Source: Alteraurantiacibacter aestuarii
GTDB lineage: Bacteria; Pseudomonadota; Alphaproteobacteria; Sphingomonadales; Sphingomonadaceae
DNA: 64,000 nucleotides
Reading direction: 5' to 3'
Assembly (NCBI RefSeq): GCF_009827405.1
Contig: NZ_WTYY01000004.1
Span: 124,001-188,000, forward strand
The position numbers were made by a program, and so were the translations under genes. The notes below the pieces were generated by a model, which was not told the DNA's origin, did no database searches, and worked only from the letters and a program-made list of their open reading frames with translations. Positions 43,666 to 55,569 of this stretch are shown one piece after another. The first letter of the stretch is position 1, and each line of letters starts with the position of its first letter.

Positions 43666-46557
43666 TTACAGTTCCTCCGCATCCAGATAGGTCACATCCA
43701 TGCCCAGCGTGGCGATCTGCTCGTCAATCTGCGCGCGATCACCCACCACCACGATGGTGAGCGCGCGCGGGTGCAGATATTGCGTGGCAGCGGCGTTGAT
43801 CGCATTGGCATCGATGGCCCGGTAGATTGACGGCAGGCTCTCCTGATAATCGTCCGGCCGATCCAGCAGATCATTGCCGAGCAGCGCAGCCAGCACCTGG
43901 CCATTGGTCTCAAAGCGATTGGGCAGGCCGCGGATATTGCCATCGGTCACGCGCTGCAATTCCAGTTCATCCACCGGACGCTGCGCCGGAAATGCCTCCA
44001 GCTGCTCCAGGATCACGCGGATCGAATCTGCCGTGCGATCAGATTGCACAGCGGTGGATACAGTGAAGCTGGTGCTCGCCAGACGCGGGGCGATGGAGGA
44101 TCGCACGCCATAGGTCCAGCCGCGTGTCTCACGCAGATCGTCATTGAGGCGCGAAAGGAAGCCGTTGCCGATTACCTCATTGGCCAGTTCCAGCGCTTCT
44201 GTCCCTCTGTCTGTGCCCTTGAGGGGCAGCAGGCGGCCCAGCAGCAGCACCGATTGCGGAGAATTGGGGCGGTCAATCACTACCAGCCGCGCTTGCGCAG
44301 GCGGTGTCGGCTGGTTGATGGCCTTGGCCGGGGGCGGGGCGGCAGGGGCCGTCCAGCTGCCAAAGGCCTGATTGAGAAGCGGCAGCAGTTCGGCCATGTC
44401 GATATCGCCCACCACGGTGAACTTTGCCAGATCCGGGCGGAACCATTCGGCATGTTCGGCGCGCAGCATCTGCGGTGTCAGCTGTTCGATCACGTCATAG
44501 TCGCCAATGGTGGCGGCCATCGCATAGGGATGGTCCGGTCCGTACAGCAGCGGGCCGAGCGCGCGTGTAGCCAGCGATCCGGGCGATGTGCGCTCATCCT
44601 CGATCTCTGCCAGACGCTGGCCCTGCACGCGGGCAAAGGCATCGTCGGCAAAGCTGGGGTTGAGCGTGACATCGGCCATCAGCTCCAGCGATTGCGGCAA
44701 ATTGCTGGTCAGCGAGCTGAGGTAGACGCGGCTGGCATCGACACCGGTCGACGCGGAAATGCTGGCGCCCAGTTCCTCCTGCTCGATCACGATGTCCAGC
44801 GGCCCGCGCGTTGCGGTGCCTTCGGTCAGCATGTCCATCATCAGTTCGTGCTTGCCTGCCTCAGCGCGGGCATCGACGGACGATCCTGCATCCAGCGAAA
44901 GCGCGATAGTGACCAGCGGCACGGTGGAGCGCTGCACCAGTTCCACCTCTATGCCGTTGGCGAGCCGTGCGCGCCGGGCATCGGGGAATTCCAGGTCCGA
45001 CACATCCGCCACATCGGGTATGGCGCGCGGAGGGCCGGTGCGCTGCGCGGTGACGCCGCCGCCTGCATCGGGTGCGCGGGATGGCACGGTCGCTTCATCA
45101 CCCCAGCCGCCCATCAGCGCGCCGTCCAGTGTGCGCTCTCCGGGCACCACCACCAGCGTATAGGCGGGGCGGGTCATCCAGCGCTGCATGGCATCGCGCA
45201 CTTCGGCAGGGGTCAGCGCGGCGATACGCTGCAAGTCCTTGCGGTAGAATTCAGGATCGCCGGTGTAGAGCAGGCTTTCCGCAAGCTTCGCACCCTTGCC
45301 GTCCATCCCGCCCACGCGTTCCAGCCCGCCAAGCTGGCCGGAGATCAGCTGCGTGGCCGCGCGCGAGATTTCCTCGGTGGTGGGCCCTTCTGTGATCAGG
45401 CGCTCAATCTCTGCATTGAACAGCGCTTCGGCTGCTTCGCGGTCAGCGCCCGGTGCAAGGTCGAAGTCGGCCGAGATGAAGCTGATCTGCTCATGTGCCT
45501 GCGTTCCGGCGGAAACCCGCGTCGCCAGCTCCTCGCCATAGACCATCGCATTGTCGAGGCGCGAGGAATACAGGCCGCCGAGGATATAGGTCCCAACCTG
45601 CAAGGGTACGGAATCGGGATGGGTCATGCCGGGGCCAGTCCAGTTGCGCGATACCCGCACCTGGCTGACCTGATCGGCCATTTCCTCATAGATCGGTTCG
45701 GCCAGCGTCACCGGCTCAGCCGCCACGGGCGGCACATCGGGGCCGCGCGGAATATCGCCAAACCAGCGTTCCACGGCAGCGCGGGCGGTGGCGACATCGA
45801 TATCGCCCGCCAGCGCCAGCACCACGTTATTGGGTCCGTAATTGTTGGTGAACCAGCTGCGCACATCCTCCAGCGATGCTGCGGACAGATCCGCCATCGA
45901 TCCGATGGTCGCGTGGCGATAGGGGTGGCCCACGGGCAAGAGCCGGTCATTCACGCTATATTCGGCCAGAGCGTAAGGTTGATTGTCACCCTGGCGCTTT
46001 TCATTCTGCACCACGCCGCGCTGGCGATCGAGGTCTTCCTGCGTCACCGCGCCGAGCAGATAGCCCATGCGGTCGGATTCCATCATCAGCGCCCGGTCGA
46101 GCGCGCCAGTCGGCAAGGTTTCGACATAGTTGGTGCGATCATACCAGGTGGAGCCATTGGTGGGGGTGGAGCCGGCACCCTCCATCGGGATGTCGAAATT
46201 CTCCACATTCTCACTGCCGTTGAACATGATGTGTTCGAACAGATGGGCAAAGCCGGTGCGGCCGCGCGGTTCATTCTTGGAACCGACGCGGTAATATGTG
46301 GTCACGCCCACAATGGGGGATTTGCGATCGGTATGGACGATCACCGTCAGACCGTTGGCCAGCGTGAACGTCTCATAAGGAATGTCGATCTGGGCAACGA
46401 GGCCGGACAGATCGCCTGCTGCCAGATTGCTCGCTCCCTGTTCGCTGGCCGTCGCCGGGGCGGAGATGACCGGAGGAGCCGCAACTGGCGCAGTACATGC
46501 GGCCAGAAGGGCGAAGGGCAGGAAGGCGGAGAGAATGCGAGCTGGTTTCATCTGCAT
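43666..46557 (-). CDS. M16 family zinc metallopeptidase lipoprotein (pitrilysin type, two-halved)
   Basis: Probable periplasmic or membrane-tethered peptidase that cuts short peptides. 963 residues. The N-terminal signal ends in a lipobox LLAAC (Cys21), so it is likely lipid-anchored. The first half carries the inverted zinc motif HLFEH at 105-109 with ENVENFDIPMEGAGS after it; a second M16 half begins near 500 and lacks HxxEH, as expected for the inactive partner half. Start: ATG 46557, or ATG 46551 two codons later. It has no operon partner and is divergent from clpB. Confidence 0.93.
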   Translation of the reverse strand: MQMKPARILSAFLPFALLAACTAPVAAPPVISAPATASEQGASNLAAGDLSGLVAQIDIPYETFTLANGLTVIVHTDRKSPIVGVTTYYRVGSKNEPRGRTGFAHLFEHIMFNGSENVENFDIPMEGAGSTPTNGSTWYDRTNYVETLPTGALDRALMMESDRMGYLLGAVTQEDLDRQRGVVQNEKRQGDNQPYALAEYSVNDRLLPVGHPYRHATIGSMADLSAASLEDVRSWFTNNYGPNNVVLALAGDIDVATARAAVERWFGDIPRGPDVPPVAAEPVTLAEPIYEEMADQVSQVRVSRNWTGPGMTHPDSVPLQVGTYILGGLYSSRLDNAMVYGEELATRVSAGTQAHEQISFISADFDLAPGADREAAEALFNAEIERLITEGPTTEEISRAATQLISGQLGGLERVGGMDGKGAKLAESLLYTGDPEFYRKDLQRIAALTPAEVRDAMQRWMTRPAYTLVVVPGERTLDGALMGGWGDEATVPSRAPDAGGGVTAQRTGPPRAIPDVADVSDLEFPDARRARLANGIEVELVQRSTVPLVTIALSLDAGSSVDARAEAGKHELMMDMLTEGTATRGPLDIVIEQEELGASISASTGVDASRVYLSSLTSNLPQSLELMADVTLNPSFADDAFARVQGQRLAEIEDERTSPGSLATRALGPLLYGPDHPYAMAATIGDYDVIEQLTPQMLRAEHAEWFRPDLAKFTVVGDIDMAELLPLLNQAFGSWTAPAAPPPAKAINQPTPPAQARLVVIDRPNSPQSVLLLGRLLPLKGTDRGTEALELANEVIGNGFLSRLNDDLRETRGWTYGVRSSIAPRLASTSFTVSTAVQSDRTADSIRVILEQLEAFPAQRPVDELELQRVTDGNIRGLPNRFETNGQVLAALLGNDLLDRPDDYQESLPSIYRAIDANAINAAATQYLHPRALTIVVVGDRAQIDEQIATLGMDVTYLDAEEL

Positions 46558-46649
46558 CTACTAGCACAGCAAATATGCTTTTGAAGTGCTGATTGATCCG
46601 GATCAGTGCCCATCGGTGCGGGTTGGCCCACTAATCACCCCAGCAGGGG

Positions 46650-46683
46650 TTGCATTGCGTCATCGCCTACCGATTTAATGCAA
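46650..46683. promoter_or_regulatory. 7-bp inverted repeat upstream of clpB
   Basis: TTGCATT (46650-46656) and AATGCAA (46677-46683), 20 bases apart, about 40 bases upstream of the candidate heat-shock promoter. It could be an operator for clpB or for the divergent peptidase gene. Confidence 0.3.
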
Positions 46684-46721
46684 TAACACACCTGAATTTG
46701 TATCCGGATTTGCCAAGGGGG

Positions 46722-46749
46722 CTTGTGTTGCAAATTGGCAACACTATCT
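46722..46749 (+). promoter_or_regulatory. RpoH (sigma-32) promoter candidate for clpB
   Basis: CTTGTGT (46722-46728), 13 bases, then CACTATCT (46742-46749), a close match to the CTTGAAA / CCCCATnT heat-shock pattern. A perfect inverted repeat GTGTTGC / GCAACAC (46725-46731 and 46738-46744) lies across the spacer. The transcript would begin near 46757, about 20 bases before ATG 46778. Confidence 0.6.
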
Positions 46750-46777
46750 TGAAGCAAATTAGAATTGAGGGCCTGTT

Positions 46778-49357
<2,580 letters not shown>

Positions 49358-49384
49358 CACAGGACAGACGCGTGAGACAGGAGA

Positions 49385-49412
49385 GGGCCGGGAAGCGATT
49401 TCCGGCCCTTTT
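49385..49412 (+). terminator. Rho-independent terminator after clpB
   Basis: GGGCCGGGAA and TTTCCGGCCC make a 10-bp stem (one G-T pair) with a GCGA tetraloop followed by TTTT. Confidence 0.88.
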
Positions 49413-49416
49413 CACG

Positions 49417-50208
49417 TCATTCGTAACCCAGGAACTTGCGCAGGCCGGGCGCTGCATATTCGATAAGCCGCTTGTGCTCATCACCCAGAACCTTGGGCAC
49501 AAGGTCGGCGCGGCCGGTCAGCTTCTCGCTGGCGGTGGAGCTTTGCTTGCGGTCGGAACCGATGCGCACACGCTCCCGCCAGTCATCGGGCACCTTGGGC
49601 AGGCCGGCGGCCGCGAACAGGTCCATGAAGAAAGTCTCTGACTCGTCGCTGTCGAGGTTCTTGATCGCCTTGATCAGATCCTCGTAGCGTACGAGCTTGG
49701 AATCGCCGCAATTCATCCAGGCGACGCCCATGTAGGTGAACATCTCCTGCATCGACAGCGATGACTTGTGGATGCCGAAAATCATCAGATTGATCAGTGA
49801 ATCGACCGGCAGGTTCTCGTTCTTCACGATCACCTTCTCATCGCCGAATTCATCCGACAGGAAGAAGCGAGCGCGGGCCAGCACCCAGCTATGCGGATCG
49901 CGCACCAGGATCAGCTTGCGCGGGACCGATGCTTCCAGCGCGCTGATATCGGAGAACAGCAGGTGCCCCCAGCTCAGCAGGTTGCGGTTGGGATTGAACG
50001 CCTCGACATGCTTCTTGAGATTGGCGAACTGCACGAACTGGTCGGCATAGTGATCCTCCAGCGGCACGAACATGCGGAAGATGTTGCGCAGCAGGTGCGA
50101 GCCTGACTTGGGAATGGAGTTGAGAAACAGCGAGCGTTCAAGCGGTATCTGCTCGAACTTCTTGTTTTCCTCATTCAGCGTGTCTTGCTTCAGGCGGATC
50201 GTGACCAT
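49417..50208 (-). CDS. Sulfotransferase-like protein
   Basis: Probably transfers sulfate from PAPS to an unknown acceptor. 263 residues, soluble. The 5'-phosphosulfate loop pattern is visible as NSIPKSGSHLLRNIF (about 30-44), and the 3'-phosphate-binding pattern as LVRDPHSWVLARARFF (about 101-116), both in the order and spacing of the sulfotransferase fold; VRYEDLIKA further on also fits. The sequence is diverged, so the class is likely but not certain. Base composition is lower in GC than its clpB neighbour. It follows a large receptor gene on the same strand, with a strong hairpin between. Confidence 0.75.
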   Translation of the reverse strand: MVTIRLKQDTLNEENKKFEQIPLERSLFLNSIPKSGSHLLRNIFRMFVPLEDHYADQFVQFANLKKHVEAFNPNRNLLSWGHLLFSDISALEASVPRKLILVRDPHSWVLARARFFLSDEFGDEKVIVKNENLPVDSLINLMIFGIHKSSLSMQEMFTYMGVAWMNCGDSKLVRYEDLIKAIKNLDSDESETFFMDLFAAAGLPKVPDDWRERVRIGSDRKQSSTASEKLTGRADLVPKVLGDEHKRLIEYAAPGLRKFLGYE

Positions 50209-50251
50209 GGTTTTTCCCGAATTCTGGATTTGTTTATCGCGGATAAACGAA

Positions 50252-50278
50252 GGGCGGCGGGTTTGTCACCCGCCGCCC
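50252..50278 (-). terminator. Terminator between the large receptor gene and the sulfotransferase-like gene
   Basis: An 11-bp perfect stem (minus strand GGGCGGCGGGT and ACCCGCCGCCC, loop of five) followed by TTCGTTTATC, 25 bases after the receptor stop. A small palindrome TTTATC/GATAAA (50233-50247) lies just beyond. Some readthrough into the next gene is possible. Confidence 0.7.
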
Positions 50279-50303
50279 CACATTTCCTGAGCTTCGCTGC
50301 TGA

Positions 50304-53300
50304 TCAGTAGCGAATGTTGAGGTTCACGAAGGCGCGACGACCAAGCAGGTCATACTGCGACTGGAAGGCACCCAGGCCGAACTGCGTAATACCATCACCG
50401 CCAACGTTGGAGGTGCGCGGCGGACGGACGTCGGTGAGGTTCGAGATACCAGCGGTAATCTCGAAGTTGTCACCGATTTCACGCGTCACCGACACGCTGT
50501 GGTAGAACTTGGCCGACTGCGTCAGGTCCAGACATACCGGGTTCGGGTAGGTCGTGAACTGGTAGCAGAGGTTGCCGCCCGCATCGACGCCGTTGTTGTC
50601 GACGTAGTCCTGAATGTCATCGGTGGCACCGATCACGTCCAGGCCATAGAACAGCGACCACGGACCGGTGTCCAGCTGGACGCGGAAGTCGCCAACGAAC
50701 CGGGGCTCGCCAGATTCGCCATTGCTGTCCTCAAACGATCCGGGGAACAGTTCCACAACGTCCGTGGTCTGCCAGGTCATCTGGCCCTGAATGGTCAGGG
50801 TCACGTCACCAGCGAAATCATGGACGAGACGCGCGGTCACGTCGACGCCGTGGTTTTCCTGACGAGCAACGTTGAGGAAGTCATCGGTGATGAAGGCAAC
50901 GTTGGCAGGCAGACCCGAGTTACGACGCGGGTCACCCAAGGGAAGATCCTGGTTACGTGCGAACAGGTCACACAGAGGCTCTTCCGGGAAGAAGTCCGAA
51001 CCGTAACAGGCTGCCAGCACGTTGAAGCCACCCAGCTGGGCGATTTCATCGTTCACTTCGATTTCGAAGTAATCGACAGCCAGGCTGACCTGCGTGTTGG
51101 GCAGGAAGTCCAGCGTGGGCTCAAAGATCGCACTGACGGTCCATGCGGTCGATGTCTCGGGGTCGAGACGGCCAACCTGGCCACCGGTGAAGATCGTTGC
51201 ACTGATGCCCTGGCCCAGGTGGTTCGGGCCAACACCGTCAGCCGCACAGTTATCTGCGAACTGCTGGGTGATTGCGCCTTCATCAAGGTTACGCTGCCAC
51301 TGGATACACGGGTCAACAACACGCTGGCCAAGCGACGAGGTCTGGTCGGCCAGGAACTGTTCGAACAGTGCCGGAGCACGGAACGACGTACCGTAGGTGC
51401 CGCGAACACGGAACCAGTCAGTCAGTTCCCAGTCAGCACCCAGCTTGTAGGTGAAGTTGCCGTTGTCGCTATCCGACTGGCCATCAACCGTACGGCGCGC
51501 GCTCACGTTGGTGAGACGACCGGCAGCGGTGAGGGTGAAGGATTCGATGAACGGAATGTCCGACAGAAGCGGCAGCGAGATTTCGCCGAAAGCTTCCTTG
51601 GTCTGCACCCGGCCAGCCGTACGGCCAGCAGTGGTCACGCTCCATGCGTTGGCGTTCTGCGTGATGTAGCCGGGGTTATCGTCGATCGTGTCTTCACGAT
51701 ACTGGACACCCAGAGCCAGACCAAGCGGGCCGCCCGGCAGTTCGAAAACTTCGCCGCTGACGATGGCTTCAACATACTTCTGTTCGTAAACAGTGTTGCC
51801 GGTTTCCGTGCCGAACAGGAAGTTCACTTCTTCCGGAGTGAACTCACCAGCCAGGAAATACGGATCGAACAGACGCACATCTACGCAGGGACGCTCGTAA
51901 GGAGTGCCCGCACCGACCGTGGTGCCTTCGCACAGGTCGGACAGGTAGTAGTTATAGTCCAGGATGGAGTCGTTGAAGGTCTGGACCTGCGAATAATCAC
52001 CGTCCGAACGCGACCACTGACCATAGATGTCATAGCCCCAGTTGTCCGAGATATCGCCACGAACGCCGAGCACGCCGCGCATGTAGTCCACTTCCTGCCA
52101 GCTATCGAACTGGTCGGTGTAGGCGGTGGGGCTGAACACGGCATAGCCGGACCAACCCTGTGCACTGGGACGCGGATCGCCCGCGAAGCCGCCTTCATAC
52201 AGGTAGCCATCGTAGTAATAGGAGTAATCGAAGGTTTCGCCGTAGCCGAAGCCCCAGATCTGACGCGATGCGTTCACGTAGTTCTTGCGCTTGTTGTACA
52301 GGAACTCGCCATACAGCTCCATGTTGGAGGTCAGCTCATAGGCACCGTCAACATACACCGTGTAACGGTCCGTCTGCGGGATGACCGTGTCGAAATCCAT
52401 CAGCGGGTGGTAGTTGTTGGTAACCGCAGCGCCTGCAACCGAGTTGCTGACGTTGTACCAGCCCGGAGGCGTGCCGATCTGGCCGGCGAACTGCACCGGA
52501 CCATTGGGAGTGACGGTGGCACCCAGGTTGTCACCCGGATAGTCGTACTGCAGCAGAACCGAGCTGAAACCGCCCGGGCTGTTGGGAATGTTGGTGGTGC
52601 CGTCGGCGGAACCAAGGTCGGCGCCGTCATAGGTCCACACGTGGCCCCAGGTGATGTCGCTCTCGCCATTACAGGCAAACTGGCCGGTACGCGGATCGAT
52701 CAGGTCGGCGCGCGATGTGAGCGTGGTGTCGGTGAACACATAGGCTTCCGGGCAGCCGAGATAATCGCGGTCGCCGCGAGTCAGCTCGTTACGGCGATAG
52801 TAGTTGACCGACGCCAGGATGTGGCCGCGATCAAAAGTGGTGCCCCAGGTTGCTGAAGCAGACCAGGATTCGCCACCGGATTCGAAAGGAACCGAGCCGA
52901 AGAAATCAAACTCGACACCGTCAGTGTCGGTCTTGGTGATCAGGTTGACCACGCCGGCAACGGCGTCAGAACCGTAGATCGACGAAGCGCCGTCCTTCAG
53001 GATGTCCACGCGCTGGACGATGGACTGCGGCAGGACGTTGAGGTCGAATGCCGAAACGGCACCGCGGGTACCGGCTGGCCCGGCACGGCGACCGTTCAGC
53101 AGCACCAGCGTACGCTCGGCACCAAGGCCACGCAGCGAGATCGTCTGGGCGCCCGAACCGCCATTGGTGACGAAGTTCGAGGAGATCGCCGAGGTGATCT
53201 GCGAAGAACCGGCAGCAATCGGTGAGCCCTGGATCATTTCGCCGGTATCCATCAGGCCCTTGCGGACTGCGATTTCCGGGTCAACGACCGTCAGCGGTGC

Positions 53301-53510
53301 AGGAGAGCTGAACTCGTCACGACGAATGCGCGAACCGGTGACGAAAATCATGTCACCCTGGCTGGCGGTGGATGCGGCAGGTGCCTCATCATCTTCGGCG
53401 TCGGTGATCAGAACATCCTCGGCGTCTTGCGCGAGAACAGGGTTCGCGGCGAGAGCCACGGAAAGCGCGATGGGCGCACTAGCGCCCCTCAATGCGGATC
53501 GAAATGTCAC
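50304..53510 (-). CDS. TonB-dependent outer membrane receptor, large
   Basis: TonB-gated uptake protein, 1068 residues from a GTG start. The signal peptide APIALSVALAANPVLAQD is followed by an acidic spacer, then a conventional TonB-box-like segment (MIFVTGSRIRRDEF) and plug domain (SPAPLTVVDPE, ISLRGLGAERTLVLLNGRRA, VQRVDILKDGASSIYGSDAV). The long barrel ends with LGRRAFVNLNIRY, a C-terminal aromatic as expected. Unlike the two receptors at 7-13 kb, this one has classical motifs. It belongs to the large carbohydrate- or peptide-type receptors common in sphingomonads; substrate unknown. Codon use is that of a highly expressed gene with moderate GC. Confidence 0.95.
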   Translation of the reverse strand: MTFRSALRGASAPIALSVALAANPVLAQDAEDVLITDAEDDEAPAASTASQGDMIFVTGSRIRRDEFSSPAPLTVVDPEIAVRKGLMDTGEMIQGSPIAAGSSQITSAISSNFVTNGGSGAQTISLRGLGAERTLVLLNGRRAGPAGTRGAVSAFDLNVLPQSIVQRVDILKDGASSIYGSDAVAGVVNLITKTDTDGVEFDFFGSVPFESGGESWSASATWGTTFDRGHILASVNYYRRNELTRGDRDYLGCPEAYVFTDTTLTSRADLIDPRTGQFACNGESDITWGHVWTYDGADLGSADGTTNIPNSPGGFSSVLLQYDYPGDNLGATVTPNGPVQFAGQIGTPPGWYNVSNSVAGAAVTNNYHPLMDFDTVIPQTDRYTVYVDGAYELTSNMELYGEFLYNKRKNYVNASRQIWGFGYGETFDYSYYYDGYLYEGGFAGDPRPSAQGWSGYAVFSPTAYTDQFDSWQEVDYMRGVLGVRGDISDNWGYDIYGQWSRSDGDYSQVQTFNDSILDYNYYLSDLCEGTTVGAGTPYERPCVDVRLFDPYFLAGEFTPEEVNFLFGTETGNTVYEQKYVEAIVSGEVFELPGGPLGLALGVQYREDTIDDNPGYITQNANAWSVTTAGRTAGRVQTKEAFGEISLPLLSDIPFIESFTLTAAGRLTNVSARRTVDGQSDSDNGNFTYKLGADWELTDWFRVRGTYGTSFRAPALFEQFLADQTSSLGQRVVDPCIQWQRNLDEGAITQQFADNCAADGVGPNHLGQGISATIFTGGQVGRLDPETSTAWTVSAIFEPTLDFLPNTQVSLAVDYFEIEVNDEIAQLGGFNVLAACYGSDFFPEEPLCDLFARNQDLPLGDPRRNSGLPANVAFITDDFLNVARQENHGVDVTARLVHDFAGDVTLTIQGQMTWQTTDVVELFPGSFEDSNGESGEPRFVGDFRVQLDTGPWSLFYGLDVIGATDDIQDYVDNNGVDAGGNLCYQFTTYPNPVCLDLTQSAKFYHSVSVTREIGDNFEITAGISNLTDVRPPRTSNVGGDGITQFGLGAFQSQYDLLGRRAFVNLNIRY

Positions 53511-53810
53511 AGGTCAGTCCCCACTATGCGGCCGAATATTGGCCTGGAAATTGGATGTACCCCCTGATCGCTTAGTGTCCCCGGGCGACCAGAAGGGGAT
53601 AGCACGGTGCTGCTAGCTGACGTGCTTGAAGGTAGAACTGGTTTCAATTCCAATCATACTTCTTCTCGAGATTGTTGCAGTCCTGTTGCAGTTTCACCAC
53701 ATATTCGTTTCAGAGCTGTTAACTGCCATTGCTTGACCCTGTGAGTGGCCCCGCTAGGACCTCCTGAACCGGGCCGCACAGGCGGCTTTTGCAGCAGGAG
53801 AAGGTGCCAG
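53511..53810. other. 300-base divergent intergenic region between receptor and SDR genes
   Basis: No coding frame with similarity. It must contain the promoters of both divergent genes. The only clear structure is a pair of 9-base direct repeats at 53673-53692, annotated separately. The plus-strand end holds a strong ribosome binding site (AGGAGAAGG, 53796-53804). Confidence 0.7.
53673..53692. promoter_or_regulatory. Two 9-base direct repeats, 11 bases apart
   Basis: TGTTGCAGT occurs at 53673-53681 and 53684-53692, a spacing of one helical turn, between the divergent receptor and SDR genes. It looks like a tandem regulator site; the binding protein is unknown. Confidence 0.4.
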
Positions 53811-54596
53811 ATGAAGGTCGATTCCTCGATCGCAGCCATTGTTACAGGCGGGGCTTCCGGCCTAGGCGAAGCCAGCGCCAGGGCGCTGGCGGCCAAGGGG
53901 GCCAAGGTCGCACTGTTCGACCTGAACGAGGAACGCGGCGAACGCGTTGCCGCAGAAATCGGCGGGATCTTCTGCAAGGTCGATGTTTCCGACGAGGCTT
54001 CCGTCGATGCCGGATTCGCCCGCGCGCGCGCTGCGCACGGGCAGGAACGCGTGCTGGTCAATTGCGCCGGCATTGGCACGATCGGCAAGATCACCCGGCG
54101 TGACCGGGATACCGGCGCGGTCAGCCATATGAAGGTGGACCTGTTCATCAAGACGCTGATGGTCAACACCGTGGGCAGCTTCATGTGCATGGCCAAGGCC
54201 GCCACAGGCATGATGGAAAATGCCGAACCGCTGACCGATGGGGAGCGCGGCGTGCTGGTCTCCACCGCTTCCGTAGCGGCGACGGACGGGCAGATCGGCC
54301 AGGTCGCCTATGCCGCTTCCAAGGCGGCGATTCACGGCATGACCCTGCCGATCGCGCGCGACCTTATGAGCGAGGGCATCCGCGTGAACACCATCATGCC
54401 GGGTATCTTCAAGACCCCGCTGATGGATAATCTGCCCGAAAACGTGCAGGAATCGCTCGCCGCCGCCGTGCCTTTCCCCAAGCGGCTCGGCCATCCCGAG
54501 GAATATGCCGACCTGGTGATGACCATGGTCGAAAACGGCTATTTCAACGCCGAGACCGTCAGGCTGGACGGCGGCATCCGCATGGGTCCGCGCTGA
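53811..54596 (+). CDS. SDR family dehydrogenase (3-hydroxyacyl-CoA dehydrogenase type II-like)
   Basis: NAD(P)-dependent short-chain dehydrogenase. ATG 53811 with AGGAGAAGG upstream gives 261 residues. Cofactor motif TGGASGLG is at 12-19; the catalytic Ser lies in VSTASVAA and Tyr/Lys in YAASK (about 167-171). The segment between (VNTVGSFMCMAKAAT) and the ending RLDGGIRMGPR resemble HSD17B10-type 3-hydroxy-2-methylbutyryl-CoA dehydrogenases that act in isoleucine and fatty acid breakdown; this specificity is a guess by resemblance. It is followed by mtnP after 26 bases, perhaps in one transcript. Confidence 0.9.
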   Translation: MKVDSSIAAIVTGGASGLGEASARALAAKGAKVALFDLNEERGERVAAEIGGIFCKVDVSDEASVDAGFARARAAHGQERVLVNCAGIGTIGKITRRDRDTGAVSHMKVDLFIKTLMVNTVGSFMCMAKAATGMMENAEPLTDGERGVLVSTASVAATDGQIGQVAYAASKAAIHGMTLPIARDLMSEGIRVNTIMPGIFKTPLMDNLPENVQESLAAAVPFPKRLGHPEEYADLVMTMVENGYFNAETVRLDGGIRMGPR

Positions 54597-54622
54597 GCCA
54601 GGGCGGAAAGGGAGGGGCGCTT

Positions 54623-55513
54623 ATGGCTCAGCAGATGGGACAGTGGCATATCGGCGTTATCGGCGGATCGGGACTGTATGAGCCCGGTGCGCTGGAAGAT
54701 GCGCAGGAAATTGCCGTCAATTCAGCTTTTGGCGAACCTTCCGGTCCGGTCACCACCGGCCGCATCGGCAATGTGCGTTTCACCTTCATCGCCCGCCACG
54801 GCAAAGGCCACCGCCTGTCCCCCAGCCATGTGAACTTCCGTGCCAATATCGATGTGCTGAAACGCTGCGGTGTCACCGATATTCTGGCCATTTCCGCCAT
54901 AGGGTCGCTGCAGGAAACGATGGCGCCGGGCACGTTCGTGGCGGTTGACCAGCTGATCGATCGCACTGTCGGGCGCGACAGGAGCTTTTTCGGCAACGGT
55001 ATTGTGGCGCATGTGCCACTGGCCGATCCGGTATGCCCGCGCCTTTCAGGCCTGGCTGCCAGTGCGGCCGAGCAGGCCGGGGCCACCGTCCACCGTTGCG
55101 GAACCTATGTCGCCATAGAGGGTCCGCAATTCTCCACCCGCGCGGAAAGCCATCTCTATCGCCAGTGGGGTGCCGATGTGATCGGCATGACCGCCATGCC
55201 CGAAGCGCGTCTCGCCCGCGAGGCGGAGCTGCCTTACGCGCTGCTGGGAATGGTCACGGATTATGATTGCTGGCGTGATGAGAAGGCGGACGTCGACGTG
55301 ACAGACATCCTTGCGGTCATGCGCGCCAATGCCGATCTGGCACGATCCTGCCTGACAAGGCTGGCGCAGTCGCTGCCGGACGAACGGGAGGCCAGCCCCA
55401 TCGATACCATCCTCGACATCGCTATCATCACACCGCCCGATCACTGGGACAAACAGGCGCTTGCACGCCTTGATGCGGTGGCTGGCCGGATTGTAACAAA
55501 TGTGCCGGTTTAG
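54623..55513 (+). CDS. mtnP: S-methyl-5'-thioadenosine phosphorylase
   Basis: Cleaves methylthioadenosine to adenine and methylthioribose-1-phosphate in methionine salvage. 296 residues; start at ATG 54623. Motifs of the family: IGVIGGSGLYEPGALED at the N-terminus (phosphate site), FIARHGKGHRLSPSHVNFRAN, and GTYVAIEGPQFSTRAES with IGMTAMPEARLAREAEL. No other methionine-salvage genes are in the window. Confidence 0.95.
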   Translation: MAQQMGQWHIGVIGGSGLYEPGALEDAQEIAVNSAFGEPSGPVTTGRIGNVRFTFIARHGKGHRLSPSHVNFRANIDVLKRCGVTDILAISAIGSLQETMAPGTFVAVDQLIDRTVGRDRSFFGNGIVAHVPLADPVCPRLSGLAASAAEQAGATVHRCGTYVAIEGPQFSTRAESHLYRQWGADVIGMTAMPEARLAREAELPYALLGMVTDYDCWRDEKADVDVTDILAVMRANADLARSCLTRLAQSLPDEREASPIDTILDIAIITPPDHWDKQALARLDAVAGRIVTNVPV

Positions 55514-55569
55514 GTCGCCAGACGTGATTTCCTTGCAAAAAGCAGACCATTGGAACAAGGTAGTTGCCT

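Noticed and set aside
44044-46584. Very long plus-strand open frame
   Set aside because: It mirrors the M16 peptidase gene, whose motifs and lipobox are unambiguous; long antisense frames are common in GC-rich DNA.
50499-52856. Plus-strand open frame of 785 codons
   Set aside because: Antisense to the large TonB receptor with no recognisable domain.
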